Assembly: GCA_963695675.1 (NCBI GenBank)
Contig: CAVOGY010000007.1
Span: 682,001 to 746,000 of the forward strand
Reading direction: 5' to 3'
Length of the DNA stretch: 64,000 nt
From: DASUPK01 sp963695675
Lineage (GTDB): Bacteria > Actinomycetota > Thermoleophilia > Solirubrobacterales > 70-9
Shown here: in pieces, positions 32,401 to 43,902 of the stretch
How positions within the stretch are numbered: the first letter of the stretch is position 1
Layout: each line of letters begins with the position of its first letter
Translations under genes and position numbers: made by a program
Notes under the pieces: generated by a model
Database searches by the model: none
What the model was told of the DNA's origin: nothing
Seen by the model: the letters and a program-made list of their open reading frames with translations, nothing else

Positions 32401-33537
32401 TCAGCTGGCCCTGTGAGACCTGAGCCTCTGCCTCACCTTCTTGTTGCAGCGCCGCCGCTTCTTCTTGTCGTGGATGCGCTTGCACTTCGCGTAGGGGTTA
32501 GTCGACGTGCCGGAGCTGACACCGTCTGCACTGGGGTTTCCGCCGCCGGCGGAGACGCCGTCAGCGGGCAGGCCAGTTGTCGTTTCGAGGCTCGAGAGGT
32601 CCGACTCGATCAGCGCGCGCATGGTCGACCCGGCTACGCGCGTGTAGACGCCAGGCGCATTGGCCTGGGCGCAACCGTCACCCCAGCCCGTGATCCCGAC
32701 AAGTCTGTAGACGCCACCGCCGACCGGCGCCTCGAGCGGCCCGCCGCTGTCCCCGGCGCAGGTATCGACGCCGCCGCTCTGGAACCCCGCGCAGACCATC
32801 GTGCTGGAATCGAAGTCGGCGCCGTAATCGGCGCTGCAGGTCGAGTCTGGAATCACCTGGACCGTCGCCGCTCTCAGGCTGTCCACGGTGCTGCCGCAGT
32901 TGAAGTTGCACTTGCTGGTGCTGCCCCAGCCGCTGATGTCCACGGGGCTGCCGGCGTCCCAGAGCGCGCCCTCGTCCGTGCCGGCGAGCTGGATTCGGGG
33001 TTGTGCGGAGGCCTGGGAGAGCACCAGGTAGCCGACGTCATAGCGAGGGACTCCGTCCCCCTGGTAGTTGGGGTCGTAATTGGACCGGTAGCGGACCGTC
33101 GAGACGCCGAGCTCGGCTCCCTGGCTGGTATCCGAGAGCGTCGTGCGGCCGAGGACCGCGTCGACGTCATTCGGATCCAGCTTGGTGGTCCCATCGCCAC
33201 CGGGATCCCCTTGCAGGCTCACGCAGGGCGCCTGGCCGGTGAACGCATTGAGGCAGTCGGGATCAGTATCGAACACGCAGTGAGCTGCCGTGATCACAAT
33301 CCGCGAGGTGACGAGCGAACCGCCGCAAAACTGCCGCTCGTGCGCGTTCCCTCCCACCTTGCTGGGACTGAAGACGACCGCCGCCTGCCACGGGTACTGG
33401 GAGATCGAGACCTGCTGGCCACCGACGATCCGGGGCTGCACCGAGCCGTCAGTCTGAGCACTCGCCGTCGCCGGCACGAGCAGCGCCAGCGCCGTGAGCG
33501 CGCCGAGCACGGCGAGTCGGGGCCTCCTCCTCCGCAT
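32401..33537 (-). CDS. Secreted trypsin-like serine protease (S1A)
   Basis: 378 residues from ATG 33537. Signal peptide MRRRRPRLAVLGALTALALL, cleavage near TASA. The mature N terminus forms at RIVGGQQVS. Catalytic triad: His in VITAAHC, Asp in RYDVGYLVL, Ser in CAGDSGGPL. The Asp six residues before that Ser (VDTCAGDSGG) gives trypsin-like specificity for Lys/Arg. The C-terminal extension is Gly/Ser-rich and ends in a strongly basic stretch (KCKRIHDKKKRRRCNKKVRQ), perhaps binding the cell wall or autoprocessed. It lies 41 bases upstream of the MauE-MauD fusion and may share its transcript. Confidence 0.9.
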   Translation of the reverse strand: MRRRRPRLAVLGALTALALLVPATASAQTDGSVQPRIVGGQQVSISQYPWQAAVVFSPSKVGGNAHERQFCGGSLVTSRIVITAAHCVFDTDPDCLNAFTGQAPCVSLQGDPGGDGTTKLDPNDVDAVLGRTTLSDTSQGAELGVSTVRYRSNYDPNYQGDGVPRYDVGYLVLSQASAQPRIQLAGTDEGALWDAGSPVDISGWGSTSKCNFNCGSTVDSLRAATVQVIPDSTCSADYGADFDSSTMVCAGFQSGGVDTCAGDSGGPLEAPVGGGVYRLVGITGWGDGCAQANAPGVYTRVAGSTMRALIESDLSSLETTTGLPADGVSAGGGNPSADGVSSGTSTNPYAKCKRIHDKKKRRRCNKKVRQRLRSHRAS

Positions 33538-33581
33538 GAGCCGGATATTGAACCGGGTTGAGCTGAAAGATGCGTAGGTGA

Positions 33582-34628
33582 CTATCCGATCGCGACCATG
33601 CGCTCGATCGGCAGGGTGGCGCGCGCGGCGATCTCCGGTGGGACCTTGACCTCGTAGCGGAAGTCCCGCAGGGAGTCGCGGACCTTCGGCAGCGTGATCA
33701 TCTTCATGTACTTGCAAAAGGCCATCCGGTTGGCCTCGATCAGCTTGGCCTGGGGCGCCGCCTGCTGGAGCGGATACAGCATCCCGTTCTCGGTCGCGAC
33801 TATGTACTCGCCCTCGGGGTGCTCCTCCATGTAGTTGAGCATTCCGCCGGTGGAGAGCATCTGGACCCCATTCGGGTCGATGTCTCCGGAGGCGACGTAC
33901 TCCATCGCCTGAGTGGCGCAGCCGCACTCGGGGTGGATCAAGAACTCGGCGTTCGGGTGCTCGTCCCGGACGGTTTTGATGTCGGCCGGTCGGATGCCAG
34001 CGTGGACGTGGCACTCACCGTCCCAGATGTGAAAGCGAGCGCGCCGCTCGGGGTCGTCCTTGATCCCGGTCTCCCGCTCGACGAAGGCGCCGAGCCACAT
34101 GTCGGGGCCGAAGAGGATCTCGGTATTCGGGCCGTGCTCACGGAGGATGTGCTCGACGACCTCCACCGCGTTGCCCGAGGTGCAGCAGTAGTCGGTCTCG
34201 GCCTTCACCGCGGCCGAGGTGTTGACGTACATGACCACCACCGCGCCAGGGTGCTCGGTCTTCCAGGCGCGGAGCTGGTCGGCATTGATCGACTCCGACA
34301 GCGAGCAGCCCGCGCCGAGGTCCGCGATCAGGACGGTCTTGTCGGGACAGAGGACCGAGGCCGTCTCGGCCATGAAGTGGACGCCGCAGAATTCGATCAC
34401 CTCGGCGTCGGTCTTCGCGGCCTGGCGGGAGAGGCCGAGGGAGTCGCCCACGAAGTCGGCGACGTCCTGCAGCTCGGGCAGCTGGTAGTTGTGAGCGAGG
34501 ATCACCGCGTCGCGCTCGGCGGCAAGCGCCTTGACCTCGTCGCTCAGGGTCGCGACCTCCTCATCGCTCAGCTTGGCCGGAAGTTCGTTGACGGTAGGAA
34601 GCTCCAGCACGGCGGGCCGCTCCTTCAC
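33582..34628 (-). CDS. nadA: Quinolinate synthase NadA
   Basis: 348 residues from GTG 34628; a TTG at 34679 is less likely. The three pseudo-repeat domains each give one Fe-S ligand: FCGVHFMAETASVLCPDK, HPECGC and NRMAFCKYMKM. Other family motifs are ILAHNYQLPELQDVADFVGDS, VMYVNTSAAVKAETD and MLSTGGMLNYM. It condenses iminoaspartate with dihydroxyacetone phosphate to quinolinate in NAD synthesis. nadC is nearby (35660-36502) across the intervening rightward mutM; no nadB is in the window. Confidence 0.97.
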   Translation of the reverse strand: MKERPAVLELPTVNELPAKLSDEEVATLSDEVKALAAERDAVILAHNYQLPELQDVADFVGDSLGLSRQAAKTDAEVIEFCGVHFMAETASVLCPDKTVLIADLGAGCSLSESINADQLRAWKTEHPGAVVVMYVNTSAAVKAETDYCCTSGNAVEVVEHILREHGPNTEILFGPDMWLGAFVERETGIKDDPERRARFHIWDGECHVHAGIRPADIKTVRDEHPNAEFLIHPECGCATQAMEYVASGDIDPNGVQMLSTGGMLNYMEEHPEGEYIVATENGMLYPLQQAAPQAKLIEANRMAFCKYMKMITLPKVRDSLRDFRYEVKVPPEIAARATLPIERMVAIG

Positions 34629-34724
34629 GTTGGATGTTCGCTTCCCCGGTGCCCTGTGATACTTGGGCCCTCGCGGCAAGCGAATGAACTGACCAAAGGT
34701 TAGCGCGGGCCTACCCTTGGCTTC

Positions 34725-35594
34725 GTGCCCGAACTACCCGAAGTGGAGATCACGGCCCGTCGGCTGAGCAGCGAGCTCGAGGGAGCCGAGGTCGAGTCCG
34801 CGCTCGCCGCAGGAGTGGCGACGCTGAAGACCTTCGAGCCGACCCTCGAGGCGCTCACAGGTGCCCAGGTCTCGGGTGTGCGGCGGATCGGAAAGATGCT
34901 CGCCGTCGATTTCTCCCCCATCTCCGGTGATGGCGCCGACCAGCTCACCCTGTTGATCCATCTGATGTCGGCGGGGCGCCTGCAGCTTTTCGAGAGGCGC
35001 GCCTCGCTGCGGGACCGACGCTCCCGGATCTTGGTTCGGATCGCCGATGGGCGCGAGCTGCGCCTGCGCGAGTTCGGCACCAAGCAGTCTGCCTGGGCGA
35101 AACTGCTTGCGCGCGATGCGGTCGCCCAGGACGAGATGGTCGCGACGCTCGGGCCGGACGCCTGGCCCCCTCCATCGCTCGAGGAGTTCGCGGAGCGGAT
35201 CCGCCAGCCGCGGCACCTCCATCCGCTGCTGCGCGACCAGCGGGTGATCGCCGGGATCGGGCGCTCATGGGTCGACGAGATCCTCTGGGAAGCGAGGCTC
35301 TCCCCCTTCAAGAAGGGCTCGGAGCTCTCGGACGCGGAAGTGAAGGCCCTGCACGACGCGCTGCCGCTGTTGGGCAATGTGGTCAAGCACTACGAGGGCG
35401 TCATCGGCGAGTCGATCCCGGACAAGATGCCGATGCCCCTCCGGGTCCACCGCCGCGAGGGCGAGCCCTGCCCGCGCTGTGGCACGCCGATCGAAGCCGT
35501 CTTCTTCGCCGAGCACCAGATGAACTACTGCCCCAAGGAGCAGACCGGCGGCCGCGTCCTCAAGGACCGCCGGCTGTCACGGCTCCTGAAGTAG
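34725..35594 (+). CDS. mutM: Formamidopyrimidine-DNA glycosylase (Fpg/MutM)
   Basis: 289 residues with a GTG start. The catalytic N terminus PELPEVEITARRL is intact (Pro2 nucleophile, Glu3). The helix-two-turn-helix reads VIAGIGRSWVDEILWEARLSP. The C-terminal zinc finger has CPRCG and then NYCPKEQTGGRVLKDRR, so the expected fourth ligand Cys is Glu. Strand and loop spacing is otherwise normal. It excises oxidised purines such as 8-oxoguanine. Divergent from nadA. Confidence 0.92.
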   Translation: MPELPEVEITARRLSSELEGAEVESALAAGVATLKTFEPTLEALTGAQVSGVRRIGKMLAVDFSPISGDGADQLTLLIHLMSAGRLQLFERRASLRDRRSRILVRIADGRELRLREFGTKQSAWAKLLARDAVAQDEMVATLGPDAWPPPSLEEFAERIRQPRHLHPLLRDQRVIAGIGRSWVDEILWEARLSPFKKGSELSDAEVKALHDALPLLGNVVKHYEGVIGESIPDKMPMPLRVHRREGEPCPRCGTPIEAVFFAEHQMNYCPKEQTGGRVLKDRRLSRLLK

Positions 35595-35659
35595 GCCTAG
35601 CGCGAGGATCGGCAGCTCGAACTCGCGACCGGTCGGCGGCAGGCGGCATCGCGGCGACT

Positions 35660-36502
35660 CTATATCTCGAACGTCATGCTGAGGTCGAGGGCGGGCGCCG
35701 AGTGCGTGAGCGCGCCGACCGAGACGTAATCGACTCCGGTCGCAGCGATCTCACGGACGTTGACCAGGCTGATCCCGCCCGATGCCTCGAGCTCGGGGCG
35801 ATCGGACGACCCACCTACGGCAGCGACGGCCTCGCGGAGCTCGAGCGGGCTCATGTTGTCGAGCAGGAGCCGGTCAGCGCCCGCTTCCGCGCCCTCACGG
35901 ACCTCCTCCAGGTCACGGCACTCGACCTCAACGGAGAGATCGGGCCGCGCCTGGCGCGCGCGACGGACGGCCTCCCCCACCCCGCCCGCGATCGAGGCGT
36001 GGTTCTCCTTGATCAGGATCGCGTCGTAGAGGCCCATGCGGTGATTGGTCCCGCCCCCGGCAGCGACCGCCGCCTTCTCCAACGCGCGCAGGCCCGGGGT
36101 GGTCTTGCGCGTGTCGAGGACGCGTGCGCCGGTGAGCTCCACCCGGGCAACGAATCTCGCGGTCAAGGTGGCCACGCCGGAGAGGTGGCAGAGGAAGTTG
36201 AGTGCCGTCCGTTCGGCCGCGAGCAGCGCCCGTGCGGGTCCGGCGACGCGCGCGATCGTCACCGGGACCCCGTCCCGCCACTCCCCCTCGCTCTGCTCCG
36301 ACTCGAGCCCACCGGCGCCAGCCTGCCGAAATACCTCGGAAGCGACGTCGAGTCCGAAGACGACCCCCGCCTCCTTCTGGGTGATCGTGGCCCGCCCAGA
36401 GGCATCCTCGGGGGCCACCGCCTCGGCGGTCACGTCGCCGGAGCCGAGGTCCTCCAGCAGCGCCCTGGCGACCAGCTCGCGGGTGTCGCTGTCGATCTCC
36501 AT
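35660..36502 (-). CDS. nadC: Nicotinate-nucleotide pyrophosphorylase (carboxylating) NadC
   Basis: 280 residues from ATG 36502. Family motifs: LLEDLGSGDVTAEAV, ERTALNFLCHLSGVATLT, RVLDTRKTTPGLRALEKAAV, GGGTNHRMGLYDAILIKENH, EVECRDLEEVREG, LLLDNMSP and ASGGISLVNVREIA with VDYVSVGALTHSAPALD. It converts quinolinate and PRPP to nicotinate mononucleotide. Divergent from the ECF sigma factor gene, with an inverted repeat in the 48-base gap. Confidence 0.97.
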   Translation of the reverse strand: MEIDSDTRELVARALLEDLGSGDVTAEAVAPEDASGRATITQKEAGVVFGLDVASEVFRQAGAGGLESEQSEGEWRDGVPVTIARVAGPARALLAAERTALNFLCHLSGVATLTARFVARVELTGARVLDTRKTTPGLRALEKAAVAAGGGTNHRMGLYDAILIKENHASIAGGVGEAVRRARQARPDLSVEVECRDLEEVREGAEAGADRLLLDNMSPLELREAVAAVGGSSDRPELEASGGISLVNVREIAATGVDYVSVGALTHSAPALDLSMTFEI

Positions 36503-36512
36503 GCGCGGCACA

Positions 36513-36537
36513 GTCTCACGAAAGCCCGGTGTGAGAC
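36513..36537. promoter_or_regulatory. Inverted repeat GTCTCAC...GTGAGAC in a divergent promoter region
   Basis: Seven perfect pairs around an 11-base centre, in the 48-base gap between divergent nadC and the ECF sigma gene. A second TGTGAG follows at 36541. This suits a dimeric regulator acting on either gene; NAD genes often have repressors, but none is identified here. Confidence 0.4.
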
Positions 36538-36550
36538 GTTTTGTGAGCGA

Positions 36551-37051
36551 ATGCCCAATGAGACCCTTCCCCCGTTTCAGAAGCTGCTCGACGAGCACGG
36601 CTCAGACGTGCTCGGATTCCTGGTCGCATCGGTCGGCCCCCACGACGCCGAGGACTGCTTCCAGGAGACCTTCATCGCCGCTCTACGCGCCTACTCGCGC
36701 CTCGAGCACGGCCGCAATCTGCGCTCCTGGCTGCTCACGATCGCGCACCGCAAGGCGATCGACCATCACCGCGCCAGCGGCCGGCGCGCGGTCCCCGCAG
36801 GGGCCCCGGAGGAGGTGGCCGGCGCGAAGGCAAGCTCCAACCACCGCCCCGACACGGTCGTCGCCGGCGGCGATCCCGAGCTCTGGACCGCGGTCAGCGG
36901 CCTGCCGCCCAAGCAGCGCAGCGCCGTCGTGCTCCGCTTCGCCACCGACATGTCCTATGCGGGGATCGCGCGGGCGCTCGACTGCTCTGAGGACGCCGCC
37001 CGCCGCAGCGTTCACGAGGGGTTGCAAAAGCTGAGAGGTGAATTCGCATGA
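36551..37051 (+). CDS. ECF-type RNA polymerase sigma factor
   Basis: 166 residues, ATG 36551. Region 2: FLVASVGPHDAEDCFQETFI, RSWLLTIAHRKAIDHHRAS. Region 4: LPPKQRSAVVLRFATDMSYA and GIARALDCSEDAARRSVHEG. No anti-sigma gene with a zinc motif follows; instead the ogt gene overlaps its end by four bases, hinting at control of alkylation repair. Group assignment within ECF factors was not possible by eye. Confidence 0.88.
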   Translation: MPNETLPPFQKLLDEHGSDVLGFLVASVGPHDAEDCFQETFIAALRAYSRLEHGRNLRSWLLTIAHRKAIDHHRASGRRAVPAGAPEEVAGAKASSNHRPDTVVAGGDPELWTAVSGLPPKQRSAVVLRFATDMSYAGIARALDCSEDAARRSVHEGLQKLRGEFA

Positions 37052-37680
37052 ACCCGTTGACCGACAAGCAGCTGGAGCAGATGCTCCGCAAGACGCCCAC
37101 CGGGGGCGATCTCGACCGGGCGGTCGAGGGCGTCCTCTCCCGCGCCGAGCGCGATGGGCTGATCGACGTCGCCTACGCGCCTGTCGACTCTCCCTTCGGC
37201 AGGCTCCTCGTCGCGCGGACCGATCGGGGTGTGGTGCAGGTTGCCCTACCCAAGCACCGCGGCACTCAGATGTCCGAGGACGAGGTCCTGGAGCATCTGG
37301 CGCGCTACGTCTCGCCGCGGGTGCTCGAGTCCCCCAGCCGGCTGGACGAGGAGCGCCGAGAGCTCGAGGAGTACTTCGAGGGCAGGCGCCATAACTTCGA
37401 GGTGCCGGTCGACTGGACGCTGACACCGGCCGGCTTCCGCAACCGCGCCCTGCACGCGGTCGCGAAGATCCCGTACGGCAAGACGCGCACCTACGGTGAG
37501 ATCGCCAGGCAGGCCGGCAACGAACGGGCCTTCCGCGCCGCCGGGACCGCCTGCGGCCGCAACCCCGTCCCCCTGATCGTCCCGTGCCACCGCGTCGTCC
37601 AGTCGGGCGGCGGGATCGGCAATTACGGCGGCGGCCCCGAGATGAAGCGGGCGCTGCTCGACCTCGAGGGCGCGCTCTAA
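37048..37680 (+). CDS. ogt: Methylated-DNA--protein-cysteine methyltransferase with N-terminal extension
   Basis: 210 residues. The transferase core (from about 50) shows VDWTLTPAGFRNRALHAV, IPYGKTRTYGEIARQAGN, FRAAGTACGRNPVPLIVPCH and RVV with the acceptor Cys in PCHRV, then IGNYGGG. The first 45 residues (TDKQLEQMLRKTPTGGDLDR) are extra and resemble the short N-terminal helices of sigma-associated proteins; coupling to the sigma gene makes a regulatory role plausible. It repairs O6-alkylguanine. Confidence 0.92.
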   Translation: MNPLTDKQLEQMLRKTPTGGDLDRAVEGVLSRAERDGLIDVAYAPVDSPFGRLLVARTDRGVVQVALPKHRGTQMSEDEVLEHLARYVSPRVLESPSRLDEERRELEEYFEGRRHNFEVPVDWTLTPAGFRNRALHAVAKIPYGKTRTYGEIARQAGNERAFRAAGTACGRNPVPLIVPCHRVVQSGGGIGNYGGGPEMKRALLDLEGAL

Positions 37681-37686
37681 ACCGTT

Positions 37687-37729
37687 CTGCGTCAGATTTG
37701 TCTCGTTCGGCGGGACAAACGCGACGCAG
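37687..37729. terminator. Bidirectional terminator-like hairpin between convergent genes
   Basis: Outer arms CTGCGTC and GACGCAG (perfect, 7 bp) enclose an inner stem TTTGTCTC/GGGACAAA (one wobble) with a short loop. It lies between the ogt stop and the FIST gene stop, where both transcripts need to end. Confidence 0.6.
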
Positions 37730-37791
37730 TTGGCGGTCGAGCCAAGGTTCAGGCACTTAGCCGGCATTCCCCGTCGCCCCCGTCACCAGGA

Positions 37792-38991
37792 TCACGCCGG
37801 GAAGACCGCCATCGTCGCCGTGAAGCCGTGCAGGAAGTTGCGGCCCCCGACCGGGCCGATCTCGCCGGCGCAGAAGAAGCCCGCGGTCGGCGCGCCGAGC
37901 GAGTCCTGGAGGACCGCGGCGTCGTGGTCGGGCAGATCGAACATATGTGAGCCTCGCCCATTGCAGGTGAAGAGCAGGGCCCCGGCCGCGCCGGCCGCGC
38001 CCAGCGCCTGAGCCTGCGCCCGCAGGGCAGCGCGCAGATCCTCGTCGGCGGAGGCAGCGTCGCGCACCTGGAGCCGTACCGTCTGGCCAACCCGGACCTG
38101 CTCTCCGATCGCGATCGCGCCGGACTCCCGGTCCGCGCCGATGATCGGGCGCACCAGGAAGTCGCCCCGCTCGTACTCGGGGCGGTTCTCGTCGATGACG
38201 AGGCCGATCAGGACCCCCGAGGCCGCCAGTTCGCGCTCATCCTCCGGGAGCGCGGCGATCACCTCGCCGAGCCGCTCCATCGCCGGTTTGCCGGCGAGCT
38301 CGCCGATCATGTTCGCCTCCGCGCGCGTGATCGTCATCTCCGGACCGACCGGCCCCGCGCCCTGCGAAACGCAGGGCAGCACCTGCAGGCCGCGGAGGCG
38401 CACGGCCACTGCCCCGTCCGTGTGGACGTCGCCGTCCTGCAGGAGGACGGCGCCGCCGGCGAACGAGGCGCTGGCAAGTCCGCCGAGCACGGGCACGTGT
38501 GGCCTGGCTCCCTCGAGCGCCGCCAGCAGCTCCTCCGGAGGGAAGCTGAACGGATCGCAGAGCGCGATCACCGACTCGTCGGCGGCACCGACGTCATCGG
38601 TCCCGACGGCGAGCGACTCCGGCAGCCCGAGCAGGCGGAACCCATCGGTATCGCGCTCGGCGGTCAGGTGCAAGGTCTCGAGCTCCGCTCCCGGCAGCGA
38701 GGCACCCCAGACGACGACACCGGGAGTGTCCTCGAGCTCATGACCGCCCGCGACGGTTCCGCCCGCCCCGCAGCCGATCAGCGACCTTGGCTCGAGGCGC
38801 TCGTGCACCTCTGAGAGGAGCCATTTGGCCATTCCCAGGTGGTGCCCCGAGGCGAACACGACCGCGAAGTCGCAGCGCGGCTCGAGACCGGCGCGCGCCC
38901 TGTCGGCAGCCTCCGCGGCCGCCTCGACGGTGTCGAAGCTCTCAGACGCCCCGACGGAAGCCTGGACCGTCGCTTGCTCCGAGCTGGCCAC
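37792..38991 (-). CDS. FIST-domain sensory protein
   Basis: 399 residues, GTG start whose first G is the last base of the prfB stop (TAGTG). FIST N-terminal domain: DFAVVFASGHHL, SLIGCGAGGTVAGGHELEDT, VIALCDPFSFPPEELLAAL, VPVLGGLASASFAGGAVLL. FIST_C: GVLIGLVIDENRPEYERGDF, VRLQVRDAASADEDL, ALLFTCNGRGSHMF and GFFCAGEIGPVGGRNFLHGF. These proteins bind small ligands, often amino acids, in signalling. Coupling to prfB may only reflect compact layout. Confidence 0.88.
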   Translation of the reverse strand: MASSEQATVQASVGASESFDTVEAAAEAADRARAGLEPRCDFAVVFASGHHLGMAKWLLSEVHERLEPRSLIGCGAGGTVAGGHELEDTPGVVVWGASLPGAELETLHLTAERDTDGFRLLGLPESLAVGTDDVGAADESVIALCDPFSFPPEELLAALEGARPHVPVLGGLASASFAGGAVLLQDGDVHTDGAVAVRLRGLQVLPCVSQGAGPVGPEMTITRAEANMIGELAGKPAMERLGEVIAALPEDERELAASGVLIGLVIDENRPEYERGDFLVRPIIGADRESGAIAIGEQVRVGQTVRLQVRDAASADEDLRAALRAQAQALGAAGAAGALLFTCNGRGSHMFDLPDHDAAVLQDSLGAPTAGFFCAGEIGPVGGRNFLHGFTATMAVFPA

Positions 38992-40125
38992 TAGCCGGAG
39001 CCCGCGTTGCCCGAGCGGGAGGCTGCCGCCTGGTTCAGGGACGCACGGACGAAACCATCGAGGTCGCCGTCCAGCACGCGCTGGGCGTCACCAACCTCGA
39101 AGCCGGTCCGATGGTCCTTCACCCGCTGGTCCGGGTGCAGGAAGTAGCTGCGGATCTGCGACCCCCACTCCGCGGACTTCTGCTCGCCCCGCTCCTGGGC
39201 GAGCTCCTCGGCTCGCTCGAGCTCCTTTCGCTCCAGCAGCCGGGAACGGAGGATCTGCATCGCGGTCGCCTTGTTCTGCGCCTGGGAGCGCTCGTTCTGA
39301 GACTGAGCGACGATCCCGGTCGGGATGTGTGTGATGCGGACGGCGGAGTCGGTCTTGTTGACGTGCTGGCCGCCTGCCCCGGAGGCGCGGTAGGTGTCGA
39401 CGCGGATCTCGGCGTCGTCGATCTCGACGTCGACGTCTCCTTCGACCAACGGGGCCACTTCGACCTGGGCGAAGCTGGTGTGGCGACGCGCCGACGAGTC
39501 GAAGGGCGAGATCCGGATCAGCCGGTGCACACCCCGTTCGGCGGCGAACAAGCCGTAGGCGTTCTCGCCGCGCACCACGAACGTCGAGGACTTGAGCCCC
39601 GCCTCCTCCCCCGGTGATGCCTCCTTCATCTCGACCTTGAAGCCGCGGCGCTCGGCCCATCGCAGGTACATGCGAACTAGCATCTCGGCCCAATCCTGGG
39701 AATCGGTCCCGCCCGCCCCGGCGTTGACCGTGACGACTGCCGGGCCGGCATCGAAGCGACCCGAGAAGAGCCGCTCCTCCTCGAGGTCGGCCAGGCGCCG
39801 CTCCACCGACGACAGCTGGCCGGCGAGCTCGCCCGCCATCTCCTCGTCATCCGCGGCGAGCTCCGCCAGCTCATCGAGGTCATCGACGTCCCGGGTGAGC
39901 TGGTTGAAGCCCTCGAGCCGCCGCTGGGCGCGGGCATGCTCAGCAGAGATCTCGGCCGCCGCCGCCTGGTCATCCCAGAAACCGGGTCGCTGCATCTCCC
40001 CCTCGAGCCGATCGACCTCCCGGCTCAGTGTGTCCGGGTCAAAGGTAATCCGAGAGCAGCTTGAGCTGCCCCCGGATCTCAGCGAGGCGCGCGGAGATTC
40101 CCTCCTTGGGAAGTGTCTCTGCCAT
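38991..40125 (-). CDS. prfB: Peptide chain release factor 2 (programmed +1 frameshift)
   Basis: The gene begins at ATG 40125 (MAETLPKEGISARLAEIRGQ), reads 28 codons to CTT, meets an in-frame TGA (40041-40039), and continues in the +1 frame as DPDTLSREVDRLEGEMQRPG to 38991, about 377 residues. This is the classic RF2 autoregulatory arrangement. RF2 features: GRPVVTVN-like AVVTVNAGAGGTDSQDWAEM, ISPFDSSARRHTSFA (SPF) and the peptidyl-tRNA hydrolysis motif SGAGGQHVNKTDSAVR. It releases peptides at UGA and UAA. Confidence 0.96.
40038..40044 (-). promoter_or_regulatory. prfB programmed frameshift site CTTTGAC
   Basis: The slippery CTT followed by TGA-C is conserved. The usual stimulatory AGGGGG three bases upstream is missing; the bases before CTT are CTCTCGGATTAC. 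The only G run (CGGGGGC) is about 25 bases upstream. Confidence 0.85.
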
Positions 40126-40167
40126 CTCTCTAAGGGTATTCGGGCCCGAGGAAGTGCTGAAGGGCGG

Positions 40168-40602
40168 CTAATCGGCTGGTTCCGCCAGCCTGAACTCCTC
40201 GTGGAATTCCGCGAAGAACTTCTCGCCGAGCTCGCGGGCGCCGTCAGGGCCCTCGCTGTAGAGGCGCTCGAAGAACTCCGCCGTGCGCAGTGCGGGCCGC
40301 ACCTCCCAGAGCATCCGCGTCGGCCCCTCGGCCCCCATCTGGTGGCGAGTTCCGGCGGGGACCTCGAAGCTCTCGCCGGTCTCGAAGACGCGCTCCTCGT
40401 CGTCGACGATGGCGCGCATGGCGCCCTCGATCACCTCGAAGCGCTCCGCCTGGCGTGGATGGAGATGCATGGGCGGCATCCCCCCATCCCCGCTGTAGGT
40501 CGCCTCCATCTCGAGGAGCTCGCCGTCGGTCTCTGCCCCGGTCCTGACGAAGCGGAGGCGCATCCCGCCCGGGCTCTGGATCTCCTGTCCGGCGTGAGCC
40601 AT
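40168..40602 (-). CDS. Cupin-domain protein
   Basis: 144 residues from ATG 40602 (MAHAGQEIQS). Cupin motif 1 appears as PPMHLHPRQAERFEVIEGAM with two His and a Glu, and motif 2 as ESFEVPAGTRHQMG. The C-terminal 40 residues are helical (EFFERLYSEGPDGARELG). Small single-domain cupins bind a metal or sugar; the reaction is unknown. It follows secA by eight bases in the same direction. Confidence 0.8.
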   Translation of the reverse strand: MAHAGQEIQSPGGMRLRFVRTGAETDGELLEMEATYSGDGGMPPMHLHPRQAERFEVIEGAMRAIVDDEERVFETGESFEVPAGTRHQMGAEGPTRMLWEVRPALRTAEFFERLYSEGPDGARELGEKFFAEFHEEFRLAEPAD

Positions 40603-40610
40603 CAGCGCCC

Positions 40611-43445
<2,835 letters not shown>

Positions 43446-43486
43446 GCGACTAGGTTAGCTGGCGCACCGGTGCGGCCTGGTGGCCG

Positions 43487-43834
43487 CTAGGCCGTCGCTC
43501 CCCGCTGACGCTGCATCAGCTTGCGGGTCGTCTGGCGCTTGCGCCGCTTGTCCCGGTGCTTCTTGACCTGGCGACGGATGTCCTCGGCCAACTCGTGGAT
43601 CGAGTGAACCATGTCCGGCGAAGCCTCCTTGGCGCGAAGCGTGACCCCCTTCAGCCCGAGCGTCGCCTCGGCGACCATCCGGTCCGCGATCCGCGGGTTC
43701 TTCTCCTCGGAGAGCTCGACTTCGAGGGTGGCGAACTCGGAAACCTGCTTGCCGACCCGCTGGAACCTCTGGATCACCGCCTCGCGAAGCTCGTCGGTCA
43801 CCTCCACGTTCTTCCCTCGGACCTCGATCCTCAC
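43487..43834 (-). CDS. hpf: Short-form ribosome hibernation-promoting factor
   Basis: 115 residues from GTG 43834, which has AAGGAGG seven bases upstream. It follows the beta-alpha-beta-beta-beta-alpha layout: IEVRGKNVEVTDELREAV, VGKQVSEFATLEVELSEEKN, RMVAEATLGLKGVTLRAKEA, SIHELAEDIRRQVKKHRDKR. The C terminus is Lys/Arg/Gln-rich (KRQTTRKLMQRQ) and has no second dimerisation domain, so it is the short HPF/YfiA form. It binds the 30S decoding region in stationary phase. Confidence 0.92.
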   Translation of the reverse strand: MRIEVRGKNVEVTDELREAVIQRFQRVGKQVSEFATLEVELSEEKNPRIADRMVAEATLGLKGVTLRAKEASPDMVHSIHELAEDIRRQVKKHRDKRRKRQTTRKLMQRQRGATA

Positions 43835-43902
43835 GTCGGCCTCCTTCCATCGGGGTGGCGCTCGGATGCTACGCCGGAGGTTCGGCCAGGGCAAGGGAAT
43901 CG

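Noticed and set aside
35267..36550. N-terminal extension of the sigma factor frame back to 35267
   Set aside because: It runs antisense through nadC and into mutM; sigma homology begins at 36551.
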